DNA of 64,000 nucleotides from an uncultured Polaribacter sp. (GTDB lineage: Bacteria > Bacteroidota > Bacteroidia > Flavobacteriales > Flavobacteriaceae). The notes under the pieces were generated by a model that was given only the letters and a program-made list of their open reading frames with translations, did not search any database and was not told where the DNA came from. Below are positions 52,126-62,122 of the stretch, piece after piece; the stretch's first letter is position 1, and each line of letters begins with the position of its first letter. The DNA is taken from NCBI GenBank assembly GCA_938084845.1, contig CALKEB010000011.1:1-64000 (forward strand). The letters run 5' to 3'. Made by a program: the position numbers and the translations under genes.

Positions 52126-55101
52126 ATGCAAAATAAAGGACTAATAAAATTATTCGCTATTCTTTTTGGATTAGTGAGTTTATACCAACTATCATTTACT
52201 TTTTTAGCAAATAAAGTAGAAGATGATGCTGTTGTATACTCTAAAGAAAGAGGTATAGATAGTGGTGCCAGAACAAAAGCTAAATTTGAAAGAACGTATT
52301 TAGACAGCGTTGCTAACAAAGAAATTATCGACTTAGGAATTGCAAAATATACCTATAACGATGTAAAAGACAAAGAAATGAATCTTGGTCTTGACTTAAA
52401 AGGAGGTATTAATGCAATTTTACAGGTATCTGTAAAAGAGGTATTAAAAAGTTTGTCTAACGAATCTGAGAATATTGCTTTTAATACTGCTTTAGATAAT
52501 GCAGATGTTAGATTAAGAAATAGTAATTTAAACTACTTAGATTTATTTTTTGAAGAATTCGAAAAGATAGCTGGTGATACAAAACTAAGTGACCCTTCTA
52601 TATTTGGAACAAAAGCATTAAGTGATAAAATAGCTTTTAATGAAGCGAATGTTTCAGTAAAAGAGACTTTACAACAAGAAATTAATAGCTCTATAGGAAC
52701 TGCTTTTGAAGTATTAAGAAGTAGAATTGACAAGTTTGGTGTAACACAGCCAAACATTCAAAGAATTGGTAATTCTGGAAGAATTCAAATTGAATTACCA
52801 GGTGCTAAAGATATTGAGCGTGTAACAAAGTTAATTACAAGTAAAGCAGAGTTACAGTTTTGGGAAGTACACACCAATGCCGAAGTTCAAAACTTTTTCT
52901 TTGCAGCAAATGCAAAAGTAGCTGAAATGCTTAAAGAAACTTCGCCATCAATAGAAGAAGAAAAAGAAGCTGATGAAAAAGATGATATAGATGATTTATT
53001 AGGTGAAGAGGCAGACTCTACAAAGGTTCAAAAGAATTTATTTACCTACCTATATCCTAATGTTGCACAATCTCAACAACAATTAAGTTCATTAGTTGCA
53101 AATGCAAGAGTTTTAGATACAGCTAAGGTAAATGACTTGCTATCTAAAAAAGAAGTAAGAGCTTTATTATCTCCAGAACTTAAATATGTAAAGTTCTTAT
53201 GGGACTATAAATCTGTGAAAGGTAATGAAGGTTCTGAAATTATTGGATTATATGCAATAAAAGGAAATAGAAATGACAAACCAACTATTGAAGGTGATGT
53301 AATATTAGATGCTGGGCAAGTTTTTGATCAATTAAACAAACCAGAGGTAAGCATGACTATGAATAGCTCTGGAACGAAGCAATGGGCAAAAATGACTGCT
53401 GATAATGTTGGTAATTTTGTTGCAGTAGTATTAGATGAATATGTATATACTGCTCCTTCTGTTAATCAAGCAATTACCGGAGGTAGAACTTCAATTTCTG
53501 GAGGTAGTATGACTGTTGCTGAGGCAGAAGATATTGCTACAGTACTAAAAGCTGGTAAGTTACCTGCAACAGCAAGAATCATTCAAATTGAAGTAGTTGG
53601 GCCGTCTTTAGGGCAAGAAGCAATTGATGCAAGTTTCCTATCATTTGGTCTAGCAATTATTTTAGTTTTATTATGGATGATTTTATATTATGGTAAAGCA
53701 GGTGCTTTTGCAAATGTTGCTTTAATTGTAAATATTTTATTCATTTTTGGAATTTTAGCATCTTTTAATGCAGTACTAACACTACCTGGTATCGCTGGTA
53801 TAATTTTAACTATTGGTATGTCTGTAGATGCCAACGTAATTATCTTTGAAAGAATTAAAGAAGGATTATTCAAAAAGAAAGGGCTAAAACAATCTGTGGA
53901 AGAAGGTTTTTCTGTTAAAGGGGCTTTATCTGCAATTATAGATGCTAATATTACAACATTGTTAACAGGTATTATCCTTTATGTATTTGGTACAGGACCT
54001 ATTAAAGGTTTTGCATTAACGTTAATGATTGGTATTGCTACATCATTGTTTACAGCTGTTTTTATAACACGCTTATTAATAGATGGGGCTTTAAACAAAG
54101 GATCAAATCTTACATTTAATACTTCACTTTCTAAAGGATGGTTCCAAAATATTAATGTAGAATTCTTAAAAAAACGAAAAATTGCCTATATCATCTCTGG
54201 TGCTATTATAGTAGCAGGTATTGCCTCTATTTTTACAGTAGGATTAAAACAAGGGGTAGATTTTAAAGGAGGACGTTCTTTTGTGGTTCGTTTTGACCAA
54301 GATATGAATGCTACAGAAGTAGCAGGTACTTTAAAAGACGCTTTTGAGTCAGCTCCAGAAGTAAAAACTTATGGGCAAGCCAATCAATTAAAAATAACCA
54401 CCGTTTATAAAATTGAAGAAGAAGGCACTGCCGTTGATGAAGAAGTGCAAAACACACTTTACAAAGGACTATCTTCTTATCTTGGAGAAACTACTTATGA
54501 AGATTTTAAACCAGGTTTCGAAAAACAAGGAGCAGGTGTAATGAGCTATATGAAAGTAGAACCTACCATTGCAGATGATATTAAAACATCTGCATTGTAT
54601 GCTGTTTTTGGGTCGCTAATTGTAGTTTTCTTATATATTTTACTCCGTTTTAGAAAAGTATCTTTTTCTATAGGAGCTGTAATTGCAGTTTTCCATGATG
54701 TACTAATTGTATTAGGTGTATTTTCTATCACGTATAGCTTTATGCCTTTTGATATGGAAATAGGTCAGTCATTTATTGCAGCTATATTAACAGTTGTAGG
54801 GTACTCCTTAAATGATACAGTAGTTATATTTGATAGAATCAGAGAATTTGCAGGCTCTTATCCTAATTGGAAGTATAGTAAAGTAGTAGATTCTGCTTTA
54901 AGCTCTACATTAGGAAGAACAATCAATACCTCTTTAACGACACTTTTAGTAATGTTAGCTATTTTCTTATTTGGAGGAGACTCTATAAAAGGATTTATGT
55001 TTGCATTAATAGTAGGTGTTGTTGTAGGTACCTATTCTTCTCTATTTGTTGCAACACCAATTATGTTTGATGCATCCAAAAAAGAAGAAAAGAAAAAATA
55101 G
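52126..55101 (+). CDS. secDF: Protein translocase subunits SecD and SecF, fused (SecDF)
   Basis: This 991-residue membrane protein joins SecD (about 1-680) and SecF (about 690-991), each with six membrane segments. SecD signatures are LGLDLKGGINAIL, the periplasmic IDKFGVTQPNIQRIG, GQEAIDASF and GMSVDANVIIFERIKEG; SecF signatures are GVDFKGGRSFVVRF, and YSLNDTVVIFDRIREF. SecDF uses the proton gradient to pull proteins across the membrane. An acidic insert (about 273-300: EEEKEADEKDDIDDLLGEEA) lies in the first periplasmic region. The fused form is usual in Bacteroidota. Confidence 0.96.
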   Translation: MQNKGLIKLFAILFGLVSLYQLSFTFLANKVEDDAVVYSKERGIDSGARTKAKFERTYLDSVANKEIIDLGIAKYTYNDVKDKEMNLGLDLKGGINAILQVSVKEVLKSLSNESENIAFNTALDNADVRLRNSNLNYLDLFFEEFEKIAGDTKLSDPSIFGTKALSDKIAFNEANVSVKETLQQEINSSIGTAFEVLRSRIDKFGVTQPNIQRIGNSGRIQIELPGAKDIERVTKLITSKAELQFWEVHTNAEVQNFFFAANAKVAEMLKETSPSIEEEKEADEKDDIDDLLGEEADSTKVQKNLFTYLYPNVAQSQQQLSSLVANARVLDTAKVNDLLSKKEVRALLSPELKYVKFLWDYKSVKGNEGSEIIGLYAIKGNRNDKPTIEGDVILDAGQVFDQLNKPEVSMTMNSSGTKQWAKMTADNVGNFVAVVLDEYVYTAPSVNQAITGGRTSISGGSMTVAEAEDIATVLKAGKLPATARIIQIEVVGPSLGQEAIDASFLSFGLAIILVLLWMILYYGKAGAFANVALIVNILFIFGILASFNAVLTLPGIAGIILTIGMSVDANVIIFERIKEGLFKKKGLKQSVEEGFSVKGALSAIIDANITTLLTGIILYVFGTGPIKGFALTLMIGIATSLFTAVFITRLLIDGALNKGSNLTFNTSLSKGWFQNINVEFLKKRKIAYIISGAIIVAGIASIFTVGLKQGVDFKGGRSFVVRFDQDMNATEVAGTLKDAFESAPEVKTYGQANQLKITTVYKIEEEGTAVDEEVQNTLYKGLSSYLGETTYEDFKPGFEKQGAGVMSYMKVEPTIADDIKTSALYAVFGSLIVVFLYILLRFRKVSFSIGAVIAVFHDVLIVLGVFSITYSFMPFDMEIGQSFIAAILTVVGYSLNDTVVIFDRIREFAGSYPNWKYSKVVDSALSSTLGRTINTSLTTLLVMLAIFLFGGDSIKGFMFALIVGVVVGTYSSLFVATPIMFDASKKEEKKK

Positions 55102-55117
55102 TTTTATTTTATATTAT

Positions 55118-55158
55118 AAAAAACCGTTTTGATCAAAATTCAAAACGGTTTTTTCTTT
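55118..55158 (+). terminator. Terminator of secDF
   Basis: A 14-bp perfect stem (55118-55131 with 55141-55154), 9-nt loop, flanked by A's and T's; 17 nt after the secDF stop. Confidence 0.9.
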
Positions 55159-55172
55159 TCAGTTACACCACG

Positions 55173-55180
55173 TATCTTTG
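55173..55180 (+). promoter_or_regulatory. -7 promoter box of the hpt-adk gene
   Basis: TATCTTTG is a perfect TAnnTTTG box, 7 nt before ATG 55188, so the leader is very short. It directly follows the secDF terminator. Confidence 0.65.
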
Positions 55181-55187
55181 CCATATT

Positions 55188-56306
55188 ATGAGCATTCTAA
55201 AACTTCATGATCTTTATTTTAAACCTTTTATTCAAAAGAATGAAATACGTGCAATAGTAAGTCATTTAGCAAAGCAAGTAAAAGAAGATCTTCCTAAAAA
55301 TGAAGTTCCAATTTTTATTGGAATTTTAAATGGGTGTTTTCTTTTTGCTGCAGATTTTATTCGCGAATTTAATGGCGACTGTGAAGTCTCATTCGTAAAA
55401 TTAACATCGTACGAAGGCACAAAATCTTCAGGAAATGTTAAACAAATAATTGGTTTACAAAAAGATATGACCAATAGAACAGTTATTATATTAGAAGATA
55501 TCATAGATACTGGAAATACACTGCAAGAAATTTATAATATCTTTAAAAATAAGAATACCAAACAATTAAAAGTAGTTTCTTTATTTTTTAAACCAGATGT
55601 ATTTAGAAAAGAGTTGCCCATAGATTACATTGGCAAAAGCATAGAAGACAAATTTATTGTTGGCTATGGTTTAGATTACAATGGATTAGGAAGAAATTAC
55701 CCAGAAATATATCAATTATCAATACCACCAAAAATGAAAAATATCGTATTATTCGGCCCTCCAGGAGCAGGGAAAGGAACGCAAGCAAACTTTTTAAAAA
55801 AAATGTACCAATTGGTACATATTTCTACTGGAGATGTTTTTCGATTTAATATCAAAAATCAAACAGAATTAGGCTTACTAGCAAAAAAATATATGGACGA
55901 GGGAGATTTAGTTCCTGATGAAGTAACCATAAATATGCTAAAAGCAGAAGTAGAAAAAAATCCTGATGCGAATGGTTTTATTTTTGATGGTTTTCCAAGA
56001 ACACAATCTCAAGCAGAAGCTTTAGATCATTTTTTAAGTGATAAAGGCGAACAAATAAATGCGATGATTGCTTTAGAGGTTCCAGAAGATACCCTTGTTA
56101 CGCGTTTACTAGAAAGAGGTAAAACAAGCGGTAGAACAGATGATACAGACGAAGCTAAAATTAGAAATCGTTTCAACGAATACAATACCAAAACTGCAAT
56201 TCTAAAAGATTATTTTGAAGCTCAAAATAAATATTATGGAATTAATGGTGTAGGTTCTATAGAAGATATTACCAAAAGAATTGCAGAAGTATTTGATACT
56301 TTATAA
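55188..56306 (+). CDS. hpt-adk: Fusion of hypoxanthine phosphoribosyltransferase and adenylate kinase
   Basis: Residues 1 to about 180 form a type I purine phosphoribosyltransferase: the PRPP motif VIILEDIIDTGNTL near 102-115, IGILNGCFLFAADFIREF, and a C-terminal GYGLDYNGLGRNYPEIY. Residues 183-372 form a complete short-form adenylate kinase: MKNIVLFGPPGAGKGTQA (Walker A), HISTGDVFR, GFIFDGFPRTQSQAEAL, and RLLERGKTSGRTDD (lid region). The Adk part begins with Met183 (ATG 55734), so a separate Adk could be made by internal initiation. One protein salvages hypoxanthine/guanine and balances AMP/ADP/ATP. Confidence 0.93.
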   Translation: MSILKLHDLYFKPFIQKNEIRAIVSHLAKQVKEDLPKNEVPIFIGILNGCFLFAADFIREFNGDCEVSFVKLTSYEGTKSSGNVKQIIGLQKDMTNRTVIILEDIIDTGNTLQEIYNIFKNKNTKQLKVVSLFFKPDVFRKELPIDYIGKSIEDKFIVGYGLDYNGLGRNYPEIYQLSIPPKMKNIVLFGPPGAGKGTQANFLKKMYQLVHISTGDVFRFNIKNQTELGLLAKKYMDEGDLVPDEVTINMLKAEVEKNPDANGFIFDGFPRTQSQAEALDHFLSDKGEQINAMIALEVPEDTLVTRLLERGKTSGRTDDTDEAKIRNRFNEYNTKTAILKDYFEAQNKYYGINGVGSIEDITKRIAEVFDTL

Positions 56307-56371
56307 ATCAAATTCTTAAAAAACTTTCAATACTAAACTTGACTGTTCAAGGATTAAAGAAATAAATAAAC

Positions 56372-57361
56372 ATGACTGAAGGCAACTTTGTAGATTACAT
56401 AAAAATATACGCTTCTTCTGGTAAAGGTGGACAAGGTTCTGCACATTTACATAGAGAAAAATATATTACCAAAGGAGGACCTGATGGTGGTGATGGTGGA
56501 CGTGGAGGACATATTATTTTACGTGGCGATAAGAATATGTGGACTTTATTTCATCTAAAATTTAAACGTCATTTTAGAGCTGAAGGAGGTGGTGCTGGAA
56601 GTAAAAGTAGAAGTACTGGTTCTGATGGGGAAGATATTTATGTTGATGTTCCTTTAGGCACAATCATAAAAGATGCTGATACAGATGAGGTAATTGTAGA
56701 AATAACTGAAGATAAAAAAGAAGTTATTTTACTTAGAGGTGGTAAAGGTGGCTTAGGTAACTGGAACTTTAAATCTTCTACCAATCAAACACCAAGGTAT
56801 GCACAACCAGGAATGGATGGTGCTGAAGGTTGGTTTAGAATTGAATTAAAATTATTAGCAGATATCGGTTTAGTTGGTTTTCCAAACGCAGGAAAATCTA
56901 CTCTTTTGTCCGTATTAACTTCAGCAAAACCTAAAATTGCAGATTATGCTTTTACTACACTAAAACCTAACTTAGGTATTGTAGAGCATAGAAATCATCA
57001 AACATTCGTAATCGCAGATATTCCTGGTATTATAGAAGGCGCTGCAGAGGGTAAAGGTTTAGGACATCGATTTCTAAGACATATAGAACGTAATTCTGCG
57101 CTATTATTTTTAATTCCTGCAGATGCAGACGACATTCATAAAGAATACGAAATTTTATTAAACGAACTTAAGAAGCACAATCCAGAATTGTTAGATAAAG
57201 ATCGTTTATTAGCCATTTCGAAATCTGATATGTTAGATGATGAATTAAAGACAGAAATTAAAGCTGATTTACCAAAGGGTATTGATGCTTTATTTATTTC
57301 TTCTGTTGCCCAACAAGGCCTTCAAGAACTAAAAGACAAACTTTGGAAAATGTTAAACTAA
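56372..57361 (+). CDS. obgE: GTPase Obg/CgtA
   Basis: This 329-residue GTPase has the glycine-rich Obg domain ([22 protein letters not shown] with repeated GG..GG..GG turns, about 1-160) and the G domain ([12 protein letters not shown]-loop near 170, [26 protein letters not shown] in place of NKxD, and SSVAQQG). It acts in 50S ribosome assembly. The C-terminal OCT domain found in some Obg proteins is absent. It lies about 65 nt after hpt-adk. Confidence 0.95.
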   Translation: MTEGNFVDYIKIYASSGKGGQGSAHLHREKYITKGGPDGGDGGRGGHIILRGDKNMWTLFHLKFKRHFRAEGGGAGSKSRSTGSDGEDIYVDVPLGTIIKDADTDEVIVEITEDKKEVILLRGGKGGLGNWNFKSSTNQTPRYAQPGMDGAEGWFRIELKLLADIGLVGFPNAGKSTLLSVLTSAKPKIADYAFTTLKPNLGIVEHRNHQTFVIADIPGIIEGAAEGKGLGHRFLRHIERNSALLFLIPADADDIHKEYEILLNELKKHNPELLDKDRLLAISKSDMLDDELKTEIKADLPKGIDALFISSVAQQGLQELKDKLWKMLN

Positions 57362-57362
57362 T

Positions 57363-57833
57363 TTAGTTTTTCAGTTGAATTTTTATGGGCAATTGATACT
57401 TTGTTGTTACAGGAATTCCTCTTTTTATTGCAGGATATACTTTGTCTAATTGATCTACAGAAGATTTTACCAAACTATCAAATTTAGGCAACTGCTGTTT
57501 TAGTAATTTAGAGGCTTGTATTCCCTTGAAATTAATGACACCATCTTTAGCAATAATTAAATCTACTAATACAGTTTCATTTAAAGAATCTACAATTGTA
57601 AAGGTATGTTGTTGTAACTCCATCCCTATTTTTCTATGGATTGTTTTTCTAAAACAAGTTTGCTTTTTAGATGCATCTATCAAAGAATCGCATTCTTTAA
57701 ATGAAGGGTGAGTATCTACAGAGGTAAAGTCTACAACAGTGTCTAAATATTGAGTTGTATTGTTTTTAGATAATGAGAGACGATCACAAGAGGCGATACA
57801 TAGAAAAACCAATAAAAAAGAAAAAATACGCAT
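57363..57833 (-). CDS. Hypothetical lipoprotein with a TonB-C-like end
   Basis: The 156-residue protein has a lipoprotein signal peptide (lipobox IASC, Cys16). The C-terminal half (about 85-155: VDLIIAKDGVINFKGIQAS, then a VYPAIKRGIPVTTKYQLPIKIQL ending split here) follows the TonB C-terminal-domain pattern of a transducer, but no membrane anchor or proline-rich linker is present. It contains two Cys beyond the lipidated one (in KECDSL and KQTCFRK). It is convergent with obgE (1 nt gap). Function unknown. Confidence 0.7.
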   Translation of the reverse strand: MRIFSFLLVFLCIASCDRLSLSKNNTTQYLDTVVDFTSVDTHPSFKECDSLIDASKKQTCFRKTIHRKIGMELQQHTFTIVDSLNETVLVDLIIAKDGVINFKGIQASKLLKQQLPKFDSLVKSSVDQLDKVYPAIKRGIPVTTKYQLPIKIQLKN

Positions 57834-57892
57834 ATAAGGCTCACAAAATTTAGTGTGAAATTACTAAAAATTAATGAACTTTATTTTAAAGT

Positions 57893-58085
57893 TTATCCTT
57901 TCATAAAATAGGCTTTTATAATCTCACTAATTCTATTTCTAACAAAATTATTCATGCCTTCTTCTTTTCTCCAAAACTTTTCTATGTACTTATTGTAAAG
58001 TGTATAAGCTATTTTTTTATCCTTATAATAACCATCAGAAATCATAGCCAATTGATACAATGCACTGTAATTAGAACTATTTTCT
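57893..58085 (-). pseudogene. Remnant of a TPR-type protein gene (C-terminal piece)
   Basis: On the minus strand an open stretch of about 64 codons bounded by an upstream in-frame TAA (58088-58086) and TAA 57895-57893 reads like the last repeat of a tetratricopeptide protein: NYSALYQLAMISDGYYKDKK, then IAYTLYNKYIEKFW and FVRNRISEIIKAYFMKG. The only in-frame ATG (58045) would give a 50-residue product. The rest of the gene is missing, so I regard it as a decayed fragment. It fills most of the gap between the lipoprotein and PhnA-like genes. Confidence 0.5.
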
Positions 58086-58108
58086 TAATATACCTTGTTA
58101 AAATATGG

Positions 58109-58699
58109 CTATACTTTATCTACCATTTTTTTTACATAATCTGTTACAATTACAATTTGTGTAGGTCCTACTTTACCTTCTATATACATCGCATTTTCAT
58201 GATCTAAAGAAATTCTTCTTACTGCAGTACCTTGTTTAGCAATCATACTAGACCCTTTTACTTTTAAATCTTTAATAAGCACTACAGAATCTCCTGCTTG
58301 TAAAACAGCACCATTTGCATCTCTATGAATTATTTTTTCATTCTCTGCTAAATGATCTCCTGTTTCTTTAGCATAAGTCAATTCAGCATCCTCCATATAC
58401 ATAGTACCTAACAACTCTGTTGGCCAACCTTCGTCTTTTAAGCGATGTAACATTCGCCAAACAACCACTTTTACAGGCGTAAACTCAGACCACATTGCAT
58501 CATTTAAACATCTCCAATGATTTGCATTTAATTCCTCATCACCCTCAATTTGTTTAATACATGTATCACAAGCTAAAATACTACCATCAAAACCTCCTGT
58601 AGAAACTGGTTTTACTTCATAAATCGATAAATTTTCTTTTGCAGCACATATTTCACAGTGATTACCACTTCTCTTTTCTAAATCTTGTTGTAAGCTCAT
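58109..58699 (-). CDS. PhnA domain-containing zinc-ribbon protein
   Basis: This 196-residue protein has an N-terminal zinc ribbon with CEICAAKENL and CDTCIKQIE (two CxxC pairs), a central region typical of the longer flavobacterial PhnA-like proteins (NHWRCLNDAMWSEF), and a C-terminal PhnA domain (GDSVVLIKDLKVKGSS, then GTAVRRISL). Despite the name, a phosphonate-related activity is not established for these proteins. It stands alone, in the same direction as adenine deaminase with a 40-nt gap. Confidence 0.88.
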   Translation of the reverse strand: MSLQQDLEKRSGNHCEICAAKENLSIYEVKPVSTGGFDGSILACDTCIKQIEGDEELNANHWRCLNDAMWSEFTPVKVVVWRMLHRLKDEGWPTELLGTMYMEDAELTYAKETGDHLAENEKIIHRDANGAVLQAGDSVVLIKDLKVKGSSMIAKQGTAVRRISLDHENAMYIEGKVGPTQIVIVTDYVKKMVDKV

Positions 58700-58739
58700 T
58701 ATTATCTTTTAGTTTCTAATGGCAAATGTAGTATAACTT

Positions 58740-60362
58740 TCACTCAACTTCTAAAGAAGTAAACTTAAAACTAGTTCCATCAAACAAACCTTTATCTGAA
58801 AGTTTTAAAGAAGGTATTACCAAAAGCGCCATAAAAGACAGACTCATATAAGGTGCCTTTAATTGGCTACCCATTTCTTTCGCCATTTTATCTAAAGCCG
58901 CATAAGCCTCTCCAATTTCTTTGGCGGGTTTGTCTGACATGATTCCTGCAACAGGCAAAGAAACTATTTTTTCTTTAGTAGTGGTAACTGCACAAACTCC
59001 ACCTCTATTTTTAATGATTAGGTTCACTGCTTTGCAAATCATTTCATCAGAAACGCCAACTGCAATAATGTTATGAGAATCATGCCCAACAGAACTTGCG
59101 ATTGCTCCTTCTTTTAAACCAAAATTCTTAATGAATGCAATTGACGGATTAGCATTTTTATAACGGTTTACAACTGTCATTTTTAAAACATCAGTAGCTG
59201 TATTTGAAACTAAATTTCCGTTTTCTATTAAAGATGCTACTTCAATTTTGTTGGTTACCAATTCTCCATCCAAAGCTTCAATTACCCTAATTTTTGATGA
59301 TGAAGATTCAAATTTAAAATCTTTTACTGTCTTTGCGCTTGTAGAAAAATTATTCACTATTTCAAAAGGCACATGTTTTACAAAAGACATTCCGTTTTTA
59401 GCAACTAATTCGCCATTAATATACGTTTCTAATACATTAAAATGCTTCAAATTATCTACTACTATAAAATCTGCAAAATCATTTTTCTGAAGCAAACCAA
59501 CCTCTAAATTATAATGCTTAACAGGATTCACACAAGCAGCCTGCAGAACTTTAAAAACGTCAATACCTTTAGCCACTGCTCTATCACACAACTGATTAAT
59601 GTGACCTAATAATAAATCATCTGGATGTTGATCATCGGAACAAAACATCATGTTTTCAAAATTATCTGGTAACAAAGCTATTAAAGCTTCAAAGTTTTTG
59701 GCAGTAGAACCTTCTCTAATCAACACTTTCATTCCTTTTTCTAGCTTTTCTTTTGCTTCCTCAAAAGAAAAACATTCGTGATCTGTAGAAATACCTGCTG
59801 CAATATATTTACTAACGTCTTTACCTCGTAAGCCAGGTGCATGTCCATCTATAGGCTTATGGTTATTTTTTGCATGTTGAATTTTAGCTAAAACCTCTTC
59901 ATTATCAAATAAAACACCTGGATAATTCATCATCTCTGCCAAATATTTGATATCTGGATTTTCCATCATTTGTTTGATGTCATCAGCATTAATAATGGCT
60001 CCTGCACTTTCAAAGGAAGTCGCAGGCACACAACTTGGCGCTCCAAAATTGAATTTTAAAGGAACTTGTTTTCCGTTTTCAATCATAAAATCCACCCCCT
60101 TTACGCCTAGTACATTGGCAATTTCGTGTGGATCTGAAACTGTAGCTACTGTGCCATGAACAACAGCAATTTTCGCGAATTCAGAAGGTACAACCATAGC
60201 ACTTTCAATATGAATATGAGCATCTACAAAACCAGGAATAATATAGTTTTCATTAAAATGGTTTGATTCACGAACGTCTATAATTTTATCGCCTTTTACC
60301 TCTATTTCTCCTTTAAAAATAGTACGATTTTGAATATCGACTATGTTCCCTTGAATGATCAT
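58740..60362 (-). CDS. ade: Adenine deaminase
   Basis: This 540-residue amidohydrolase starts with a small beta domain ([18 protein letters not shown]), then [24 protein letters not shown] split over the metal-binding [33 protein letters not shown], and [13 protein letters not shown], followed by SVGHDSHNI in the C-terminal domain specific to bacterial adenine deaminase. It converts adenine to hypoxanthine, which Hpt (encoded 3-5 kb away) could salvage. Length is normal. Confidence 0.96.
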   Translation of the reverse strand: MIIQGNIVDIQNRTIFKGEIEVKGDKIIDVRESNHFNENYIIPGFVDAHIHIESAMVVPSEFAKIAVVHGTVATVSDPHEIANVLGVKGVDFMIENGKQVPLKFNFGAPSCVPATSFESAGAIINADDIKQMMENPDIKYLAEMMNYPGVLFDNEEVLAKIQHAKNNHKPIDGHAPGLRGKDVSKYIAAGISTDHECFSFEEAKEKLEKGMKVLIREGSTAKNFEALIALLPDNFENMMFCSDDQHPDDLLLGHINQLCDRAVAKGIDVFKVLQAACVNPVKHYNLEVGLLQKNDFADFIVVDNLKHFNVLETYINGELVAKNGMSFVKHVPFEIVNNFSTSAKTVKDFKFESSSSKIRVIEALDGELVTNKIEVASLIENGNLVSNTATDVLKMTVVNRYKNANPSIAFIKNFGLKEGAIASSVGHDSHNIIAVGVSDEMICKAVNLIIKNRGGVCAVTTTKEKIVSLPVAGIMSDKPAKEIGEAYAALDKMAKEMGSQLKAPYMSLSFMALLVIPSLKLSDKGLFDGTSFKFTSLEVE

Positions 60363-60431
60363 TTTTGAGTGCTTTTACACAAAATTACAAATAATAGAAA
60401 GAGGATATATTAAAATGTAAATAGAATATTA

Positions 60432-60439
60432 TATTTTTG
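60432..60439 (+). promoter_or_regulatory. -7 promoter box abutting the M23 peptidase start
   Basis: TATTTTTG fits TAnnTTTG and ends 3 nt before ATG 60443. It contains the TTG at 60437 that would otherwise be an alternative start, so that TTG is not usable and the message may be leaderless. Confidence 0.5.
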
Positions 60440-60442
60440 AAT

Positions 60443-61159
60443 ATGGATCGAAAAGTACAGCATAAAAAGTTCAAAAATTGGGCTAAAAATTATAATTTTT
60501 CATTAACAGATTTGTTTCCAACAATTGGTAAAACAGAAATTTGTCATGTAGACCTAAGCAAAAATAATACCATAGTAAGAACAGAAGCTGAGTTCAATAC
60601 TCCTACTTTTTTCGAAGGGAAACTAGCTGAAATTCAAGCTAAAAATAAAAAAGCAATACTTACTGGCGGGTATCTAGAAAAGCGTTCTTTATATACCTCT
60701 GATATTTATAATGCAGAAAATTCTACAGCCAAAAGAAATATACATTTAGGTGTCGATTTTTGGTTGGCTGCAGGTACTCCTGTTCATGCGTTTTTAGATG
60801 GAGAAATAGTATGTGCTGTGCATCAAAAATCGCACAAAGGCTATGGAGGTTTTGTAATCTTAAAACATACTATAGCCGATTTTACTTTTTATACTTTGTA
60901 TGGGCATTTGTCTGAAAAAAGTTTAAAAAAACATCGTATCGGAAATAAGCTTAAAAAGGTGGATATAATAGGTGAATTAGGAACTTATGATGAAAATGGT
61001 GCTTGGGTACCTCATTTGCATTTTCAAGTAATGCTCAGTTTATTAGATTACAAAAATGATTTTCCTGGGGTGGCTTTAGAAAGTGAAATGGTGTTTTGGA
61101 AAGAAGTTTGTCCAAACCCAAACTACTTATTGAAGAGTGATGTTTTAAATAATTTGTAA
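60443..61159 (+). CDS. M23 family peptidase-like protein
   Basis: The 238-residue protein has a LytM-type fold: NIHLGVDFWLAAGTPVHAF (first zinc His and Asp), DGEIVCAVH, YGGFVILKH, FYTLYGHLSEKSL and WVPHLHFQVM (second and third zinc His). No signal peptide is seen, so it is probably cytoplasmic or exported by another route. M23 enzymes cut peptidoglycan cross-bridges, but cytoplasmic members without signal are known and their role is unclear. ATG 60443 is preferred because the upstream TTG lies in the promoter. Confidence 0.85.
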   Translation: MDRKVQHKKFKNWAKNYNFSLTDLFPTIGKTEICHVDLSKNNTIVRTEAEFNTPTFFEGKLAEIQAKNKKAILTGGYLEKRSLYTSDIYNAENSTAKRNIHLGVDFWLAAGTPVHAFLDGEIVCAVHQKSHKGYGGFVILKHTIADFTFYTLYGHLSEKSLKKHRIGNKLKKVDIIGELGTYDENGAWVPHLHFQVMLSLLDYKNDFPGVALESEMVFWKEVCPNPNYLLKSDVLNNL

Positions 61160-61163
61160 AAAT

Positions 61164-61715
61164 TTAGCCATTTGGATAAATGACTTTATCTAGAGGAACA
61201 TCAAATTCATTTATGTCTTTAATTTCATCAATTGGTTTAAATAAATTAAGCCCAACTGTAGCTACATTTTTTCTACATTTAGCTAAAAACCGATCATAAA
61301 ACCCTTTTCCATAACCGACTCTAAAATTATGCTTATCAGAAATTAATAGGGGTACAAACACCAGATCTAAATCTGTTTCTTTGGCTTCTAAAGCATTTAA
61401 AGGCTCTGGAATTCCGTATCTACTTAACTCTGTTTTAGTCTGTTCTTCTAGGTAATAATGTTGTAAAGAGTTGGTAATAAAATCACTTTTAGACACTGCC
61501 ACCTTTATATTTTTCTCTCTTAAATAATGTATTATTGGTAAGGTGTCAATTTCTTTGAATTTTTTTAAAGTCAAAAAAATATGAGCTGTTTTTACTTGAG
61601 AAAGATCTAAATTATAGACTTGCTCATAAATAGTAGAAGCTAGTTGTAGTAGTACATCATTAGATGTTTGTTGTCTTTTTTCTAAATAGACTTTTCTGAG
61701 TTCACTTTTTGTCAT
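61164..61715 (-). CDS. 5-formyltetrahydrofolate cyclo-ligase
   Basis: This 183-residue protein shows the family landmarks: an N-terminal LRKVYLEKRQQ, a central VKTAHIFLTLKKFKEIDT, and the ATP/folate site DLVFVPLLISDKHNFRVGYGKGFYDRFL near 125-150. It converts 5-formyl-THF to methenyl-THF with ATP. Its start lies 1 nt after the stop of the YjbR-like gene, so they are in one unit; it is convergent with the M23 peptidase gene. Confidence 0.92.
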   Translation of the reverse strand: MTKSELRKVYLEKRQQTSNDVLLQLASTIYEQVYNLDLSQVKTAHIFLTLKKFKEIDTLPIIHYLREKNIKVAVSKSDFITNSLQHYYLEEQTKTELSRYGIPEPLNALEAKETDLDLVFVPLLISDKHNFRVGYGKGFYDRFLAKCRKNVATVGLNLFKPIDEIKDINEFDVPLDKVIYPNG

Positions 61716-61716
61716 A

Positions 61717-62085
61717 CTACAAATTTTCTAATTCAGCTTTCGCTTTTTTAGTTAATCCTTGAACTACTAAATCATATGAATGATCTATTAATTGAAAAAC
61801 CAATTGGTCTGAAACATCCGAATTATTCATAAGTATGGTATTCCAGTGCTTTTTATTCATGTGAAAACCAGCAGAAATTCCTTCATAATCCGCTCTTAAT
61901 TCATTAGCCTTTTCGGGATTACATTTTAAGTTAATTTTTTGATCTCCATTCTCCCATTGATGTAAACCTACCAAAGCAAACATTTTATTCATTACTTTAA
62001 ACACTAAAGTAACATTATCAAAAGGAAAATGTTCTGTGACTCCTTTTTTAGAAATACAAAAATCTCTTAACTCCTCTATATTCAT
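61717..62085 (-). CDS. MmcQ/YjbR family protein
   Basis: This 122-residue protein has the YjbR pattern: LRDFCISKKGVTEHFPFDNVTLVFKVMNKMFALVG, INLKCNPEKANELR, and GFHMNKKHWNTI. The family is called DNA-binding (double-wing fold), with unknown function. It precedes the formyl-THF cyclo-ligase gene by 1 nt. Confidence 0.9.
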   Translation of the reverse strand: MNIEELRDFCISKKGVTEHFPFDNVTLVFKVMNKMFALVGLHQWENGDQKINLKCNPEKANELRADYEGISAGFHMNKKHWNTILMNNSDVSDQLVFQLIDHSYDLVVQGLTKKAKAELENL

Positions 62086-62122
62086 AGACTATTTTTAATA
62101 CGCTAAAAAAAACTGAACACTT

